DNA from: Spinellus fusiger
Taxonomy: Eukaryota; Mucoromycota; Mucoromycetes; Mucorales; Phycomycetaceae
Direction: 5' to 3'
Assembly: GCA_025094145.1 (NCBI GenBank)
Contig: JALLLS010000010.1
Coordinates: 434,001-498,000, forward strand
Length of the DNA stretch: 64,000 nucleotides
Part shown: positions 1-12,480 of the stretch, one piece after another
Layout: each line of letters opens with the position of its first letter
Numbering within the stretch: the stretch's first letter is position 1
Program-made: the position numbers and the translations under genes
Notes under the pieces: model-generated
The model's database searches: none
What the model was told of the DNA's origin: nothing
The model's input: only the letters and a program-made list of their open reading frames with translations

Positions 1-2157
1 CTTCTTCGAAATTTAAGACATGTTTAAGTAGACATACCCTTTAATAAATTTCGCACACTTTGTGCAAAAAGAATTTATGAAATTGTGCAAAAAGTAAAAT
101 ATAAAGTGTGCGAATACTTTCCGAAAAAGGTGTAAAGCAGAACGAAAAGCAGGAAAAAAGAAAAGAAATACATAATCAGGGGCATAAAAAGAAGAAGAAA
201 GAGACATATAATACGAAAAATAGGCACGAAGCCAGAGAATAGGAAGGGGAGCATATTGGGTGACAGGTTGAAGAAGAGGAAGGAGCCAACGAAACTGGAG
301 AGAAGCCTGTTGAGTGGACGGATCCAGCACACCAAAACCACCACAGTGACGAGGGAGACATAGGTTGGCATAGCTGATGGGAGGAAACATCCTTCTCATC
401 AGGAATTTATGATCGATTTCAATTTGGCATAGAAGGAAATAGGAAACCAGACAAGACAGAGAACATGCCAGAACTTGGAGAGAACCAAAGTGTTAACCAC
501 AGTGGCTTTACCTCGAACTGACAGGAATCGTTGTGAATAAATGTGGAGTGCTTGCTGGATGGTGGCGAGGCTGTAGGTGTCGAGGTGGTGGCGGAGATGA
601 GTGAGGTCGGAGGGTGTGCTGGGGCAGGCAGAGATGTCGTCGGCATAGGCAAGGGCTTTGAGGCATAAGGGAGGGGAGGCATAAGGAATGGAATGACCTC
701 TGAAGAGAGGGTCATCCTGGATGGAGAGAAGGAGTGGTTCAAGGACGAAGTTAAAAAGGACTGGAGATAATAGGTCTCCCTGTCTGAGCCCTCATGCTTG
801 GGTGACAGGATCAGAAAGGTGCCCATTAATGTTGATGCGGATTTTTGTGTTGAAGAAGAGGAGGGCGATAGATGTGACAAGAGACGGAGGGAAACAGAAA
901 CGGGTAAGGACGGACTGGAGGTAGGAAGGATGGACACGGTCATAGGCCTTCTCTTGGTCGAGAAGGACACCAATGGTAGGGGAATGAGAGGAGGAGGCGT
1001 GCTCTATTGCTAACTTGATCATTAGACCATTGTCAGCAATGAAGCAAGAAGGAAGGAAGCCAGTTTGGTAGGAGTTGATGACATGGTTAGCCACCCAGAC
1101 CATCCTAGAGTTCAGCATCTATTTAAACACTTTAGCATCACAATTGATTAAGGAAAGAGGGCACCAGTTGCGAAGGAGGGTAAGATCACCTTTCTTGGGT
1201 AGGAGGCACATAGTAGTGTCCATCCAAGAAGAGGGAAATAGAGAGAGGGAAAGGGCATCGTTGTAAAGACGGGTAATGAGTGTGGCATAGGAGATGGGCA
1301 TAGACAAGAGAAAGGATTGGATAAGGAAGACCATCTGGACCAGGACTGCTTGCTTTGGGGCTGCGAGATACACTGTCACAGATGTCAAGGATGGTGAAGG
1401 GAAGGATTAGCACGCCAAGTGCCTTTTCCACTGGGTGAGACACCCAGGCAGAAGGAGGCAGAGAGAAGAGAATGATCAGTCCAGGAGGATGAGACCAGCT
1501 CAACATTGGATGACTTAAGGGAAGAAGAAAGAGAGGAGGGGGCATAAATATATTCAATGGTAGAGAGGATAGTGGCATTGCGCCTAAATGTAGGTAATGG
1601 AGGAGGAGGGGCATAATGACAGTCCACAAAGTATGAAGAGAGGTATTCGCACCAGGGCATAAGAAGAGTATGAGTGGAGGGAGTGTGGAGAGACATGTTG
1701 AGGTCTCCCATAATAAAGAGGCGATCCCGAATGAGCGGGTCGTGTAAGATAGAAAAGGAACAAAGGTCATGAAAGAAGTCTCTTCGTTGAGGAAGAGAAC
1801 TAGCAGGGGGCATAAAAAACAAGGACATAGAAAGGATCATAGAAGGAAGAAACATGACTTACCTTGACCAGAAGGACGCGATCATCCTCTGGTAAGGGTA
1901 TGCGGTCGAAATGAAGGTGAGGAGAGAGAGAAACAATACCACAACGGTACGTCCATAGGGAAGAGTGGGTGTGGAATTTTTGGTGAAGGAGGGTGGCGAG
2001 TTGAGGTGATGTGACATGTTTCTTGCAGAGCGATGATGTCGAAGGAGGATTGTCGAAGGAAAGAAATGAAGTCTGAACGACGAGAAGGACTGAATGATTT
2101 GATCAAGCTATTGCAGTTGATACTGGCAATGCTGACAGAAAGAGAAAGGGCCGACAT
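1..2157 (-). pseudogene. LINE ORF2 (endonuclease and reverse transcriptase), multiply broken and truncated by the window edge
   Basis: It starts at the minus-strand ATG at 2157, one base from the ORF1 stop, the usual tight ORF1-ORF2 spacing. The N-terminus is an APE-type endonuclease, with the Asn motif in ASINCNSL, the catalytic Glu in LQET and GDLNM in the next fragment (about 1385-1855). The RT follows: fragments at 1119-1388 and 792-1118 hold the finger and palm motifs, including LLDQEKAYDRV with the first palm Asp. The second palm motif AYADD is encoded near 640-655 in another frame. At least five frame changes separate these pieces. The C-terminal part (13-399) ends in a stop but may be frameshifted relative to the true end. 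Confidence 0.8.
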
Positions 2158-2158
2158 C

Positions 2159-3417
2159 CTAGGATGTTAGTGGAGTTGCTGGTGTTGTTCCAGCAGAAGG
2201 AATGGCAGGGGTTGGAGCAGACTTAACCTGAACTCCAGGGATGTGGGTGGTGGGCTTAGTGGTAGCAGTGGAAGCAGACCTAGTCACCCTAGGCAGGGCC
2301 TCCTTTGTCTTCTGCCTTTTGGTGGCAGGGATCTCTATCTGAGGTCGCTCCTCAATCTGGTTGACCTGTTCGGCCATGGTGTGATCATGGCCAGGAGAGA
2401 GAGGCTCTCTCTCCTCTTCTTCCCCAGTTCCTGTTGCTGTTGCTGCTGTTGCTGCTGCTTGTTCCCGGGCAAGGCGCTCCTCTTCTTTTACCAGAAAAAG
2501 GTGCTTCTCTTCTGTCTTGCAAGCCAGACGCTCCAGCTCTTCTTTGTCAATGCCCATGCCATTGGGGTTAGATAGTTTGCGGGGCTTGGAGCTGCAAGCT
2601 GCAGCATGGGGAAAGTTGGCCTTGATGTGGCCCAATTCATTGTACATCCAACAGGACCATTGGATGTTGGGACAAACTAGACATATGTCCCTTTTGTGCC
2701 CATTCTTGTGGCAATATCTGCACCACTTGGGCAGTGTACTGGTAAGCACATGGATACAGTTGGCTGTGTCCATTTAGGGCATTTTGTGAACCAAAGATTC
2801 AAAGGTGATATCATCACCTTCTTCATCCTTTTAGGGTGCTATGTTCAGCACAGCATATCCTGTACCCAGGAACGTCTTGAACTATGGCTCAAAGCTAAGC
2901 CCCAGGTCAAGAACACGTCCATAGTGGACCAGAGAGTTTCTAAGACCCTCCAGGAGAGACTCATGCATTTCTTCTGGCAGGTGAGAAAGGGCCAACCTGT
3001 GGATCTCAACATCAGCACCCAGTGCAGGGGCACCACAGACAGCAGTGTTCACCGTCTGGAAAGATACACCTTCTTTACAGGCCTTGGCAATGGTGTGTTG
3101 CTCGTTGGGAGGAAAAGTCACTTCCAACAACGCCTTGTCTGTCTCATTACAGGTCTTGACACAGATACGGGAGGGTACTGGAGGTAGAGAGCCTCGTAGA
3201 TCTGTCAATGAGTCACATTGACTCCAGTCATGTCAAAGATGACTTTGTTGGGGAAGGTTGAATTGCGCCACACTTTCGTGTGAACAACCTTCTGGCCTTC
3301 GTTTTTGGTGATATAAGGTCTCTCAACCTTAGTACTTATTCCTGAGGTTATATAGGCCCAGGTGGGGTGTGAGGGTGTATTGCCTTTTGTTGGTGGATTG
3401 TTAGTGGAGAAAGCCAT
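2159..3417 (-). pseudogene. LINE ORF1 (gag-like RNA-binding protein), frameshifted
   Basis: The protein would start at the minus-strand ATG at 3417 and run to a stop near 2159. It is broken into at least three frames, with changes near 3205 and between 2773 and 2882. The first part is unremarkable. The middle part resembles the nucleic-acid-binding region of fungal LINE ORF1 proteins. The last part carries a CCHC knuckle, CRYCHKNGHKRDIC. A second knuckle, CWMYNELGHIKANF, has lost two of its four ligands (Cys to Tyr and Cys to Phe). The tail is rich in Glu, Ala and Thr. In intact elements such proteins coat the RNA during target-primed reverse transcription. This copy cannot be translated as one product. 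Confidence 0.8.
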
Positions 3418-3434
3418 GACAACTAATTATTATA

Positions 3435-4795
3435 AAGTGATCAAACAAATGTAATCGACCATTTCAGATACAGATTTCCTTTTAAATATACTTTATCTTA
3501 ATAGTGTTATAGCTTCATGAATTCATTAGCTAAAGACATAAAACTTTCAATAGATATATATATATAAGTGTTTATAAGACAAGAAGAAAGTTTTATTACA
3601 AGGCCAATTAATAGCCACTATGGCCACCCTTGGCATTAATGACGGCCTGGCATCTCCGCCCCATGCTGGCAATGAGGGTGTCTGTCACTTCCTTCAATAT
3701 TTTACCCCATACCAGCATCAGGGCCGTCTCTAACTTTTACTTGGTGGTATACACCATTCTGTCTTTCCTAATGGTTTTCTTGAGGTGGGCCCATAGATGC
3801 TCAATTGGATTGAAATCGGAACATTTTGAGGGCCAGTAAGGAAGAGTTTCCACACTCTTTGCTGCCTTCCATTCACGAGTTTCCTTGCTTGTATGAGGTC
3901 TAACATTGTCTTCCTGTAGGCGATAACTGACTCCATGGTTTAGGAGAGAGAGATACTTGAGTTCATGGCAGTAGGCTTCTCCAAGTAATTCAATGTACTT
4001 GGCGGAGTTTATCCTACCCTCCACCGATCCATCTCCCAACACCCTCTCCACTGAAACAGCCCCATACCATCACTCCAATACCTCCAAACTTCCTTATTTC
4101 CATGACATTCTTAGGCTCAAAGGCCATAGCAGGCTGCCTGATGACATTTGTGCTCCTATCATAGCTCACCAGTTCCACTCTGGACTCATCGGACCAGACG
4201 ACCCCTTGTCATTGCTCATGGGTCTAACCAACGTGCTCATGGGCCCACTGGAGCCTTGCCTCCATATGTTTCTTGGTTCGAAGAAGCTTCACAACTGGAC
4301 TGAAACAGTGGAAGCCCATTTCATTAAGCTATTTCTTCATAGTCTTGTTTAATACCTTGATGACCATGTCTGCCATGATGGCTTCCTTAGTCTAATGTGA
4401 ATCACTGACTACTGTTCTTCTCAACCATCGGAGAGCTCTGTCGTCCAACTTTCTTCGTCAGTCACTCTTGGGAGAAGGCACCACCATGCCTGTCTTTTTG
4501 AAGTGTCTCACAATGTCCCTACAGTGGTGGGAGGAACATTAAACATACAAGATGTCTCGGCCAGAGTGTTGTTCATGTTCAGCACTTCATGGAGAATGGC
4601 TGAACGAGTTTCGAGGCTTGTATATTTCCTATAAATCTCGAGGCTCTTAGTGAAGATGTTCACGGTGTTGGATGAGTCAGACATTATAAGAAAAAGAAGT
4701 GTTATTAAGAAAGAGAGAAAAGAATAATGTTTATTCTTTTTGATATAAAAATAGCCCGAAATTTGAAATGGTCGATTACATTTGCCGGGTCACTT
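3435..4795 (-). mobile_element. Tc1/mariner-family transposon with terminal inverted repeats and TA duplication
   Basis: The ends form inverted repeats of about 32 bp. AAGTGA begins the left end at 3435, and its reverse complement ends the right one at 4795. The inner 20 bp (CAAATGTAATCGACCATTTC) match exactly and four bases differ in the outer part. Each end is flanked by TA (3433-3434 and 4796-4797), the target duplication of this superfamily. The length, about 1.36 kb, is typical. The single gene inside is on the minus strand and decayed, so the element is non-autonomous now. It lies directly upstream of the LINE ORF1 start. Confidence 0.9.
3608..4684 (-). pseudogene. Tc1-like DDE transposase, frameshifted
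   Basis: The start is taken as the minus-strand ATG at 4684 (MSDSSNTVNIFTKSLEIYRK), which opens a helix-turn-helix region. The stop is TAA at 3608. The catalytic domain is clear: the second Asp lies in QEDNVRPHTSKETREW, followed by WPSKCSDFNPIEHLWAHLKK, where the third catalytic residue region (N/D-P-I-E) is kept. The C-terminus MGRRCQAVINAKGG is a hallmark of Tc1-type proteins. At least one in-frame stop after VPPTTVGTL and several frame changes between 4050 and 4500 break the gene. It would have cut and pasted the element into TA dinucleotides. Confidence 0.88.
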
Positions 4796-5002
4796 TACAA
4801 TAAGCTTGAGATTCTTTTGAGCCAAAAACATGGAATTCTTTGATTGAAACAATAACAGTACAAATTCAATAAGTAATTAAAAAAAAGGATAGGAGTACCC
4901 ATTATTAAAGCTAAATCTTTAATAGTTTTTAATATAAAATAAAATAAAATAAAATTACATATAAAGTGACCCTCAATAAGTAGCCGGATTTTTTCAAATG
5001 TA

Positions 5003-6359
5003 GATTTCATCTCTTTGATCACTTTATAAACAATTCATTCCCCGATATTTATTTTGCTCAAAATACTCTTTTTTTTTTACTTATTCCTCATTTCTTCTTT
5101 TTTCTGCTATAACATATATTATGTCTAACACTAGCAAACTATTCATTAAGCCTATTGGAAACAGGAAGGAAGAATGTCAGTAATTTTACTCGTCAACTCA
5201 CTGTTCACTAGGCCACTGTAAATGGTACCAGACAAATGGACATTGCAGCCATGTTTAGTGTCAGTCATCTCACTGTAAGCCATATCATGAAGAGATACAG
5301 TAAGACTTGCAATTTTAAAGTAAGGAAAAGCTTTAAGCGCAAGTATTTTCTGACGGAGAGGGACAAGAGAGAAGTTTGTATGCGAGATGTAAAGGGATTC
5401 ATTTCAGACAATAGATCAACTTTGCAAGCAGATGACCACCAAAGTGTCTATAAACAATTTTAGAAAAATAATGAAAAAGATTGACCTGTTTTCTTAAAGA
5501 GCAATCATAAAACTTTCTTTTAACAATAAGCACAAGAAGTTGGGGCTTGACTGGGCCAAAGTCCACCTTCACTGAACTGAGGAAGACTGGAAGGCAGTCA
5601 TCTGGTCCGATAAGTCAAGGTTCCGGTTGGTGATCAACAACCACCACAACAAAGTGGTGCACGGGAAGGAGTAGGGTCTTCTCCCGAAGATTGTCAAGCC
5701 AACGATTAAGTTTGTTGGTAGTAGGGTTCTCTTTTCTGGTGAAGATATTGGTTGACTTGCTATGATGGAAGGATTCATCAATAGTGCTAAATACACTAGT
5801 ATTTTAGAAACGGCTTATTGCCCCGAACTGGCTTGTCTTTTCGGCACTGAATCCAATGGTAGAATATGTTCTTCGAGAGGACAATACTAGTTGCCATACT
5901 AGTAAGGAGACTAGGAAATGGAAGTCAAACGAGGGCATTGTTGCTATGGAGGGGTAGCCCTCTCAGAGCCCTGACCTAAACTCAATTGAGTATCTTTAGG
6001 AGAACTTGGACAGAGCAGTTTGGAAGAGGATGGCCCCAGAAAACACCCTCCAGGATTTGAAGGCTCTCCTGGTCCAAGAGTGAGATAAGATCCCCAAAGA
6101 TATTACAGGCACCCTCATTAACAGCATGGGGCGGAGATGCAAGGCTGTTATAGAAGCCAAGGGTGAAAACACCAAATATTAATAGTTTCCACCCAATAAA
6201 TTTGTATTTATTATCCTGTTGACCTTTTTTATACTCTATCCTATTTTGAAATCTTTGTTGTGTGTTTAATGTGTGGTTTTATTACAAGCAATAAGTATTT
6301 CTCCATACAAGAATTATATCGGAAAATGAAAATGTCTATAACTATTTTGCTGGACACTG
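5003..6359 (+). mobile_element. Second Tc1/mariner relic, plus strand, boundaries approximate
   Basis: A decayed Tc1-type transposase (5121-6182) lies between imperfect inverted ends. The right end is read as TGGACACTG followed by TA at 6360-6361. It lies about 177 bp after the transposase stop, as in the neighbouring element (about 173 bp). The left end is inferred near 5003, after TA at 5001-5002. The subterminal sequence around 5025-5052 (containing CATTCCCCGATAT) matches the reverse complement of 6320-6350 (CATTTTCCGATAT), but the outermost 25 bp have diverged. The LINE copy at 6371 is joined directly to its right end. Confidence 0.65.
5121..6182 (+). pseudogene. Tc1-like transposase, heavily decayed
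   Basis: Reading frames from ATG at 5121 to TAA at 6180-6182 give disconnected pieces of a Tc1-type transposase. An N-terminal HTH piece (5236-5463) reads MDIAAMFSVSHLTVSHIMKR and ends prematurely at 5463. A piece with DWKAVIWSDKSRFRL carries the first catalytic Asp of the DDE triad. A later piece has INSAKYTSILETAYCPEL. The C-terminus reads NSMGRRCKAVIEAKGENTKY. At least six stops or frame changes lie between them. It is homologous to, but clearly distinct from, the transposase at 3608-4684, so the two elements are different families or old copies. Confidence 0.8.
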
Positions 6360-6370
6360 TAGAAGAAGCT

Positions 6371-7061
6371 CAATAGACTAGGCATCCGCCCACTACAAAT
6401 CTGTCAGTCTGCTTGTCTGAGACTTTGTCTTGCTAAATCTGCTACTGCTAGGTTTGGAACAATCCATTTTGCCCAATTAGCCGCCTTCCCTAACATATAA
6501 TCTCGTTTCCTTTATCTGCAAGCCAAATGTGTTGAGCACACAGCTACTCTTCCTAAAGACACTCTCCTCTGGTGCCTTGTTCCACAGCTAGAAGCACCCC
6601 AGAGTAAAGTCAGATGGATTAAGCTACAGGGCAATGCACTCTGGCAAAATGCTCAAAGAATAGGACAGGCCCACAACCCTCCTAAATATCCATTAAAAGT
6701 AGCCTATCTTGAACGTCCTCAAAGTGAAATGACTATTCTAGTGCGTAGCAAGAATCTGTTGGTGACGGTAGCCCATGGACTCTATAGACCTGTTTGGGAT
6801 CCAATTCTACTACTACTGTGCACACACAAAGAAAGACATTGTTTATTAAAATGGAGGATTGCTTGGTTATCACTAACACCTTCAGTTCCTTGCCAATTTG
6901 GTCACCCTTTGGCTAACAGGGACCACTTTCTCACATGCACATTTGTTGATCATGAACGCTCCATGTTCTTGTTCTTCTTAGTTCCTACACCACCACACGA
7001 CGTTCATCCAATTGACTATTGTCTAAATCTTCTGCCGCGTACGACCAAGTCTTTTTGTTAA
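6371..7061 (+). pseudogene. C-terminal fragment of LINE polymerase (copy A)
   Basis: The frame corresponds to the region downstream of reverse transcriptase. Its longest open part (6729-7061) reads MTILVRSKNLLVTVAHGLY, then a Cys/His cluster, VPCQFGHPLANRDHFLTC, then a hydrophobic tail. The cluster matches the CX3-8HX7-12HX4C type zinc motif at the C-terminus of many LINE ORF2 proteins. Relative to copy C the upstream part is interrupted, for example by an in-frame stop near 6500. No RT palm motifs remain, so it is non-functional. Confidence 0.75.
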
Positions 7062-7688
7062 ATGGCGAGATCTCTGGCTCAGTTTTTTTAACACTGCTGC
7101 AGGCCATTGATCGAGCCACGTCTACTCGAGACTTTAAAGTAGATCCATCAGCTGGTAGCTTGCTCATTGAGGCTGCTGATGGGTGTGTTGAGCGGGAACA
7201 CTGATGCTGTTATAGAGTGCAAAGGACTCCTTCAGCAACAGACGCTGTATTCTCACTTCTTCTCCAATCTCTTCTCTACCACCCATTCTTAACCCGTTTA
7301 GCAAAGCCAGAAGCTACTAGTGTAATTACTACATATATTCTCAGGATTGTCTGAGTTGCTCCAAGTATCCCTCGTTGGATTTCGAATCACCACAGGATGA
7401 CGGTTATCTTTCTGGTGTCCTAGTTTCCTTGCTGACTTTATGGCCTTTTGAATGTCTATTTATAATTCTCATTGTACCATTATTTCTTATTCCTCATCAT
7501 TTTTCCTTTATTTGAGGTTTTTTATTCTCTGTCCTTCTGTTTCCTTCCTATTTACATTTTTTTTTCACTTTTGTATTTAGAGTGTTTATATGTATATCTT
7601 AGTTGTTCAAAAGTTCTCATAGGGTGGCTAAAATGCCCAATGCGTGAATAGTAACCAACACCCAAAAAATAAAAATAAAATACTTTGA
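6371..7688 (+). mobile_element. 5'-truncated LINE copy A with 15-bp target-site duplication
   Basis: This block is highly similar to the copies at 27792-28833 and 50175-51557. It is flanked by an exact 15-bp direct repeat, ACTGTAGAAGAAGCT, at 6356-6370 and 7689-7703, so its ends are well defined. The 3' end is A-rich with AAAATAAAAATAAAATAC. Of the three copies it has the most severe 5' truncation, beginning at CAATAGACTAGG. It carries the C-terminal part of a LINE polymerase and a 3' UTR of about 600 bp. Such 5'-truncated copies arise when target-primed reverse transcription stops early. Confidence 0.9.
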
Positions 7689-7703
7689 ACTGTAGAAGAA
7701 GCT

Positions 7704-10700
7704 TTACATTAGAAGTGAGAAAGTCATAGCTCTCTTCCATACACATACACACCCTTTCTCTATAAATCTCTCTTTCTAATTATAATAATGTATTTCTTTA
7801 AAGGGACTCTTGTCTTAAACATTAGTGCCGAGAGAAAGGAGAACTACAGATACTAAACAATCGTCAGACAAAGAGTCTCATTTCCTAGTATGGCCCAACC
7901 AGAGCTGCCACCATTTTTATTTAATAGGTCACCAAATATTACAGGACATTAAAACTACCTCTTCTTTCTTATTATATTAATACAGCTACCTGTTTGTATT
8001 CATTCAGTATAAATATGAAAGAAAGACATAGAAAGACAATTAGATAATTAGGTAATTCTATCTATTAAATTCAGCCAGGAAGAATTGTGGCATGTGAATT
8101 TAAACTCAGATGATCTACAGATTCATCTCGAAAATTCAAGAAGCTTTTCAACTCTCATTCCGGAAAGCCTTAATTATTTTTTTAAGAAATAATGATAATG
8201 CTACATCCTAAATTGTTACTAAACCATCGGCCAAATTAATTTATTTAAACACAGAAATACTGTTTACATACCCTTCAGCCGTAGAGAATAACCACACTTC
8301 TTTTATATTTAATATCTTTCACATATATCGTTTGAAATGTTAATTTGTAGTTTGACTATTTCCTTTTATATCCTAAAGATCTCCTGGTGTGTAAGATAAG
8401 AATGGCAAAAAAACCCCCGAAATAAGTAAAAAAATAATTCTTTAAGGGTCACATTAATACACGCAAATAACAAATTATACATGATATGTGACTGTTTTTA
8501 CAAAATATTTAATGACTAATAAAGGCTTTTAAATAGACTTTGGCCTCAATTGTAATTCTCTAATCTCTCTATTCAGAGACAGCACGCTGTTTTCAAGCTA
8601 TTCAGTTATAGTAATATCATTTTGTATTCGAAGATCATAGAATAAAAAACAGAAAAAGAATGAGAAAAAAGTTTATTTTTTTTACGTTCTCATCAATATT
8701 GCAAGCTGCTTTATGTAAGTATAGGATAAAATCATCAACATATTATTAGATGTTTATTTTAGTAGATAAGTAACAACTACCTACACTCTTTAGTCGGAGG
8801 ATGTAGAGGCAGACCTTTGACGTTTAGATACATTTCTTTGGCTGAAAAGCATAGGAGTGGTGCCATTTACTCCTTTATTTTTATTACTGATTCTTATTTT
8901 CCATTAGAGTGTTACTAGCATTGGTACCTCAAGTACTTTAGGAAGAATTCAAACACAAAATAACCGGTTTCACTGATACAGACAGATTTTATAGTCTATT
9001 TTATATTTTTGATAGAACTATGACTGATAGATGGTCATAAATACTTTTTGCCATATTTGGAAAATCACTCTCTTGAGAATTAGAACTCATTCATTGCCAA
9101 AACAAGAAGAGGACTCTATCGAACATCAAGGGATGTTGATAGTTCACAGTATTTTCGATAGTTAACCCTTGAATACATACCATTAGAAAAGTATAAAAAG
9201 ACATAACAATTCTATTCAATAAACAACAGAGTTTAACTACACGTTCTACTGTTCCGTCTACCTTTGGACTAAAAACCCAAAGACGACATTATCTAGAGTA
9301 TTTAGGTAATAGGTTTAACTAATAGCTTATCAATTCACTTCAGAGCATGCATTTACTGTCAGCACTTTTATTCTTTAATGATGAAATATATTTATTATTT
9401 CAATATCCTTTTCCATAAATGTTCAAAGGTGCCATATTAGGCTGTCATCTGAGCTTGACACTGTTTAGTTATGTGTAGTGTCAGTATCATTTTCCTTATA
9501 TTATGAAACTAAATCATACTGTTAATTTAAAAATCCGCTGTGCTCACAATATTGATAAGTTTCAAAGGATAAGAACTGGGTCAATAGTTCTTAAGACAAT
9601 TATCTCGGAGATTGAAGTGCACCCCACAATGCGCAAGTTCACATAATACAACAATTAAAGTAATCTACCTACAAATAATACTAAAGTTACCACTTTCTCT
9701 TGACTCTTGGGTAGTGTGCTGGTAAAATTGATTTCATATGTAAATTTATTATTATAACCATACATGCCAATCAATGAGAACATATGTTTGTTCACTAGAT
9801 CAGGGAGTAAATCACTACTACTCACATAGTCAACAGAAGTATAATTATCTCTATTGAACTATTGAACTGGAATACTATGAACACACTCATCTATGGATCT
9901 TCGGGATACACATCGGTGTTCTTTAAAGAGATTACGGAATCATTTTCTTCAGTAAAACTGTCTAATGAAACCCTAGACTGATATTATTATTTTTATATTA
10001 ACATGTAATAGTTTAGATTTTATTAAATACTTTAAGAGAATTTTATGGTGTCTGATCTAAATAAATAAAAAAGTTCTTTGCTCTAGTATTTTGGGCCAAA
10101 AGATACCATGAATGAATAAATGTAAGGCTGCAGCAATGGATTAGATATTCTAGCAACAAGGCTACCAACATCCGATAAATTTACCCTATTGGTATTGTCA
10201 TCTCTTTGTACAACAGAAAGACACGGCAGACAAACAAGATGTTTATAGAAAAGAATATGTATAGAAATCGGCATTGTTACTTAACTAACATGATCCCGAT
10301 AAAGAAAAACAAACTTTAGAGCAAACTAAGAATCTTGTAGAACTAAGCACTTTGTAGAAGTTTCTACCATTGTTAACTCAAATAAGAAATTCTTCTATTC
10401 TCATTCAATAGATAATGATAGTGCAAGTGGCTGTACGAATTTTTGATATTGTTTATTCCAGTAGATAACTTTATACGCAGGTAGGACACACTTCTATGAT
10501 ACTTAATGTTACTAATGTCTTAGTTTATATTTAATTTTATATTTCTGCTTATGAAACACATTTTATGAAACAAATATTAAGAATCAATTCATGTGAACAA
10601 GAAATGAGGTGTTTTAAAGAGGAAGGGAAATCGCATATAAATCTTTAGTAGGAAATCGAAAGTACAAAATGAATTGACTGATAAATTTTATACGTTGTTA

Positions 10701-12480
10701 TAGTTTGAATAGTATCAGAGATTTTCATAGGATTTAGTTTCTAAAGAAGAAGAAATGCAGTATAAATAAGCCATATAGAATATAGATGCAAAGTCTATAC
10801 ATGAGCAAATATTCAATCAAAAAATATATAGAAAAGCCTAGAGCAAAGTCTACAGTAGTATCTATTCATCTATTCAACCATGATACTCCGACATTTCTTT
10901 TCAAGAAACAAAGAAAAAACAAAAGCAAAAAATGCTGTTATTCAAAAAAAAAAACTGCTTGAGAAAAGTTAAGAATAGAAAATTACCTTATCCATCATGA
11001 GAGACCCTAGTGTTATTATAAGATTTTAGCTTGTAACTAAGTCATAATAGATACTATCCAGAAAAAAAACACTTGCCTACAGACTCCGCCTCCAGAAATT
11101 GAAAAAAGTCAGACTCAATGATACTGCCTTGATGTCTTCTCAGACTAATTACAGCATAAAAGTCCTAAATCAATATTTTCTTTGAAACCAAACACATAGA
11201 CAAGACCAAAAAGATGAAGATTGTTTTTTTTCTTAAAATAAAAAATAATAAAATAATAAAAAAAACAAGACTACCGAGATTACTCATTAGATACAAATGA
11301 CATGTTTCCTGTATTAAAAAAATAAAAACCCTACTGAGCCCACATATGTAAATTATTGTGTCTCCTCATGTTAATGTAATTCTTCAAGTCCAAAAAGAGT
11401 TTGGCATCTTTTAAAGTATCACTGTTCAAAATAATGTGTCTTCAGTTTGTCTGCAAGGAAGGCAGTAGTACTTGTTAGCTTCAGTAGTTCAAATAATTGT
11501 ATTAAAATGACTCATGGGAACCCTCCCTGTAGGGATGTTGCCTGTCATTGAGAGAGAGAAAAATATGTTATCTATCTATCTATCTATAGAAAGGGAGGGT
11601 GAATGGAATCAAAAAAAGAAGAAAAACAGGTGATACATGGCAAAATCCAGAAAAAAGGCGTTAGGCTAAACTAAACTAAACTATTTTGGTAGCCATTTCA
11701 ATAGAAAAACGCCATAGTCTTCATTCAGAGAGGGCAGGCTACACAAGAGTCCAAAAAGAAGTCTTGCTGTTGATTCTGGGCTTGAACATTGGTAAGTGAT
11801 CTAGTACATAGTCCATTGAGTTTGGGAGATGTGTGGAGAGCCCACCAAGAGAAGGACGGCAGGCGGAGAGATGAACCTTGGACTGATAGACAGTAATGAA
11901 GCTATGCTACAGAGATGCATTGATCTTGGCCTTGAGTACCCATGTCAATTGCTTTTCCTGTGGGACTGGCAAACTCAACTAGATGGTTTGGCAAGAAACT
12001 TAAACCACGGGTGATCATTGTTGGTAAGGGTTGGCTTGAGCAAAGAGAAAGACTTTGGAAATCCAGGGAGACCCAGGACAAGAGAAGACAGGACACATAG
12101 GCTACTCAGAGCAGAGGCAGAGTTGCGAGACACCAGAAGACTGGGATCAATGACTCCTTCACTTTAGAAAGGCACTCTAATAGATACAAATAATGCTGCC
12201 AGAGGAATGGGTATTGAGTACAAAGAGTATCTTGATACTCCTGACAAGAGACAACTTTTCAGCTTCAGTAGATTGAATCATTTGAATATTATTTTATAAT
12301 GGCTATAGATCACACTCCCTATAAGGCTTTTTGCTAGCCAAGTGAGTACAGAGAGGAAGAGTGTTACGCTAGAATAAAAACCGAAAGACACCTGGGCACC
12401 ACAGAAGAAAACAGGGAAAAAGATGATGAAAATACAGAGAGACAAATGGCAGGGGCTGTAGATGCCTTTTTACCGGGTCA
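7704..12480. other. AT-rich intergenic region, no gene recognised
   Basis: About 4.8 kb of AT-rich sequence without a convincing coding frame. The longest open frames here are about 60 codons, have no family signature and lack codon structure. A short TATC run lies near 11570-11588. No transposon termini or long direct repeats were noticed. The block around 11750-12250 is less AT-rich but does not translate into anything recognisable. Confidence 0.6.

Larger units (their letters stand above)
1..3417 (-). mobile_element. Degenerate non-LTR retrotransposon (LINE), running off the left edge
   Basis: Read on the minus strand, this block has the order of a fungal LINE: a gag-like ORF1 with a zinc knuckle, an apurinic-type endonuclease, then reverse transcriptase. 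The endonuclease signatures are ASINCNSL, LQET and GDLNMS. The RT shows GFLP with ADNG, DQEKAYDRVHPSYLQ and an AYADD box. Beyond the RT lies a segment with CGGFGVLDPSTQQASLQ, usual downstream of LINE polymerases. Frames are interrupted many times, so this copy is dead. The 3' end lies left of the window, so no poly(A) or target duplication can be seen there. The ORF1 start sits 18 bp from a Tc1-like element. It belongs to a different LINE lineage from the three short copies at 6.4, 27.8 and 50.2 kb. Confidence 0.9.

Noticed and set aside
4962..5031. Ten-base inverted ends TATAAAGTGA and TCACTTTATA as a 70-bp MITE
   Set aside because: The right half appears to be the terminal region of the Tc1-like relic starting near 5003, so the pairing is probably accidental. 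No second copy was noticed.
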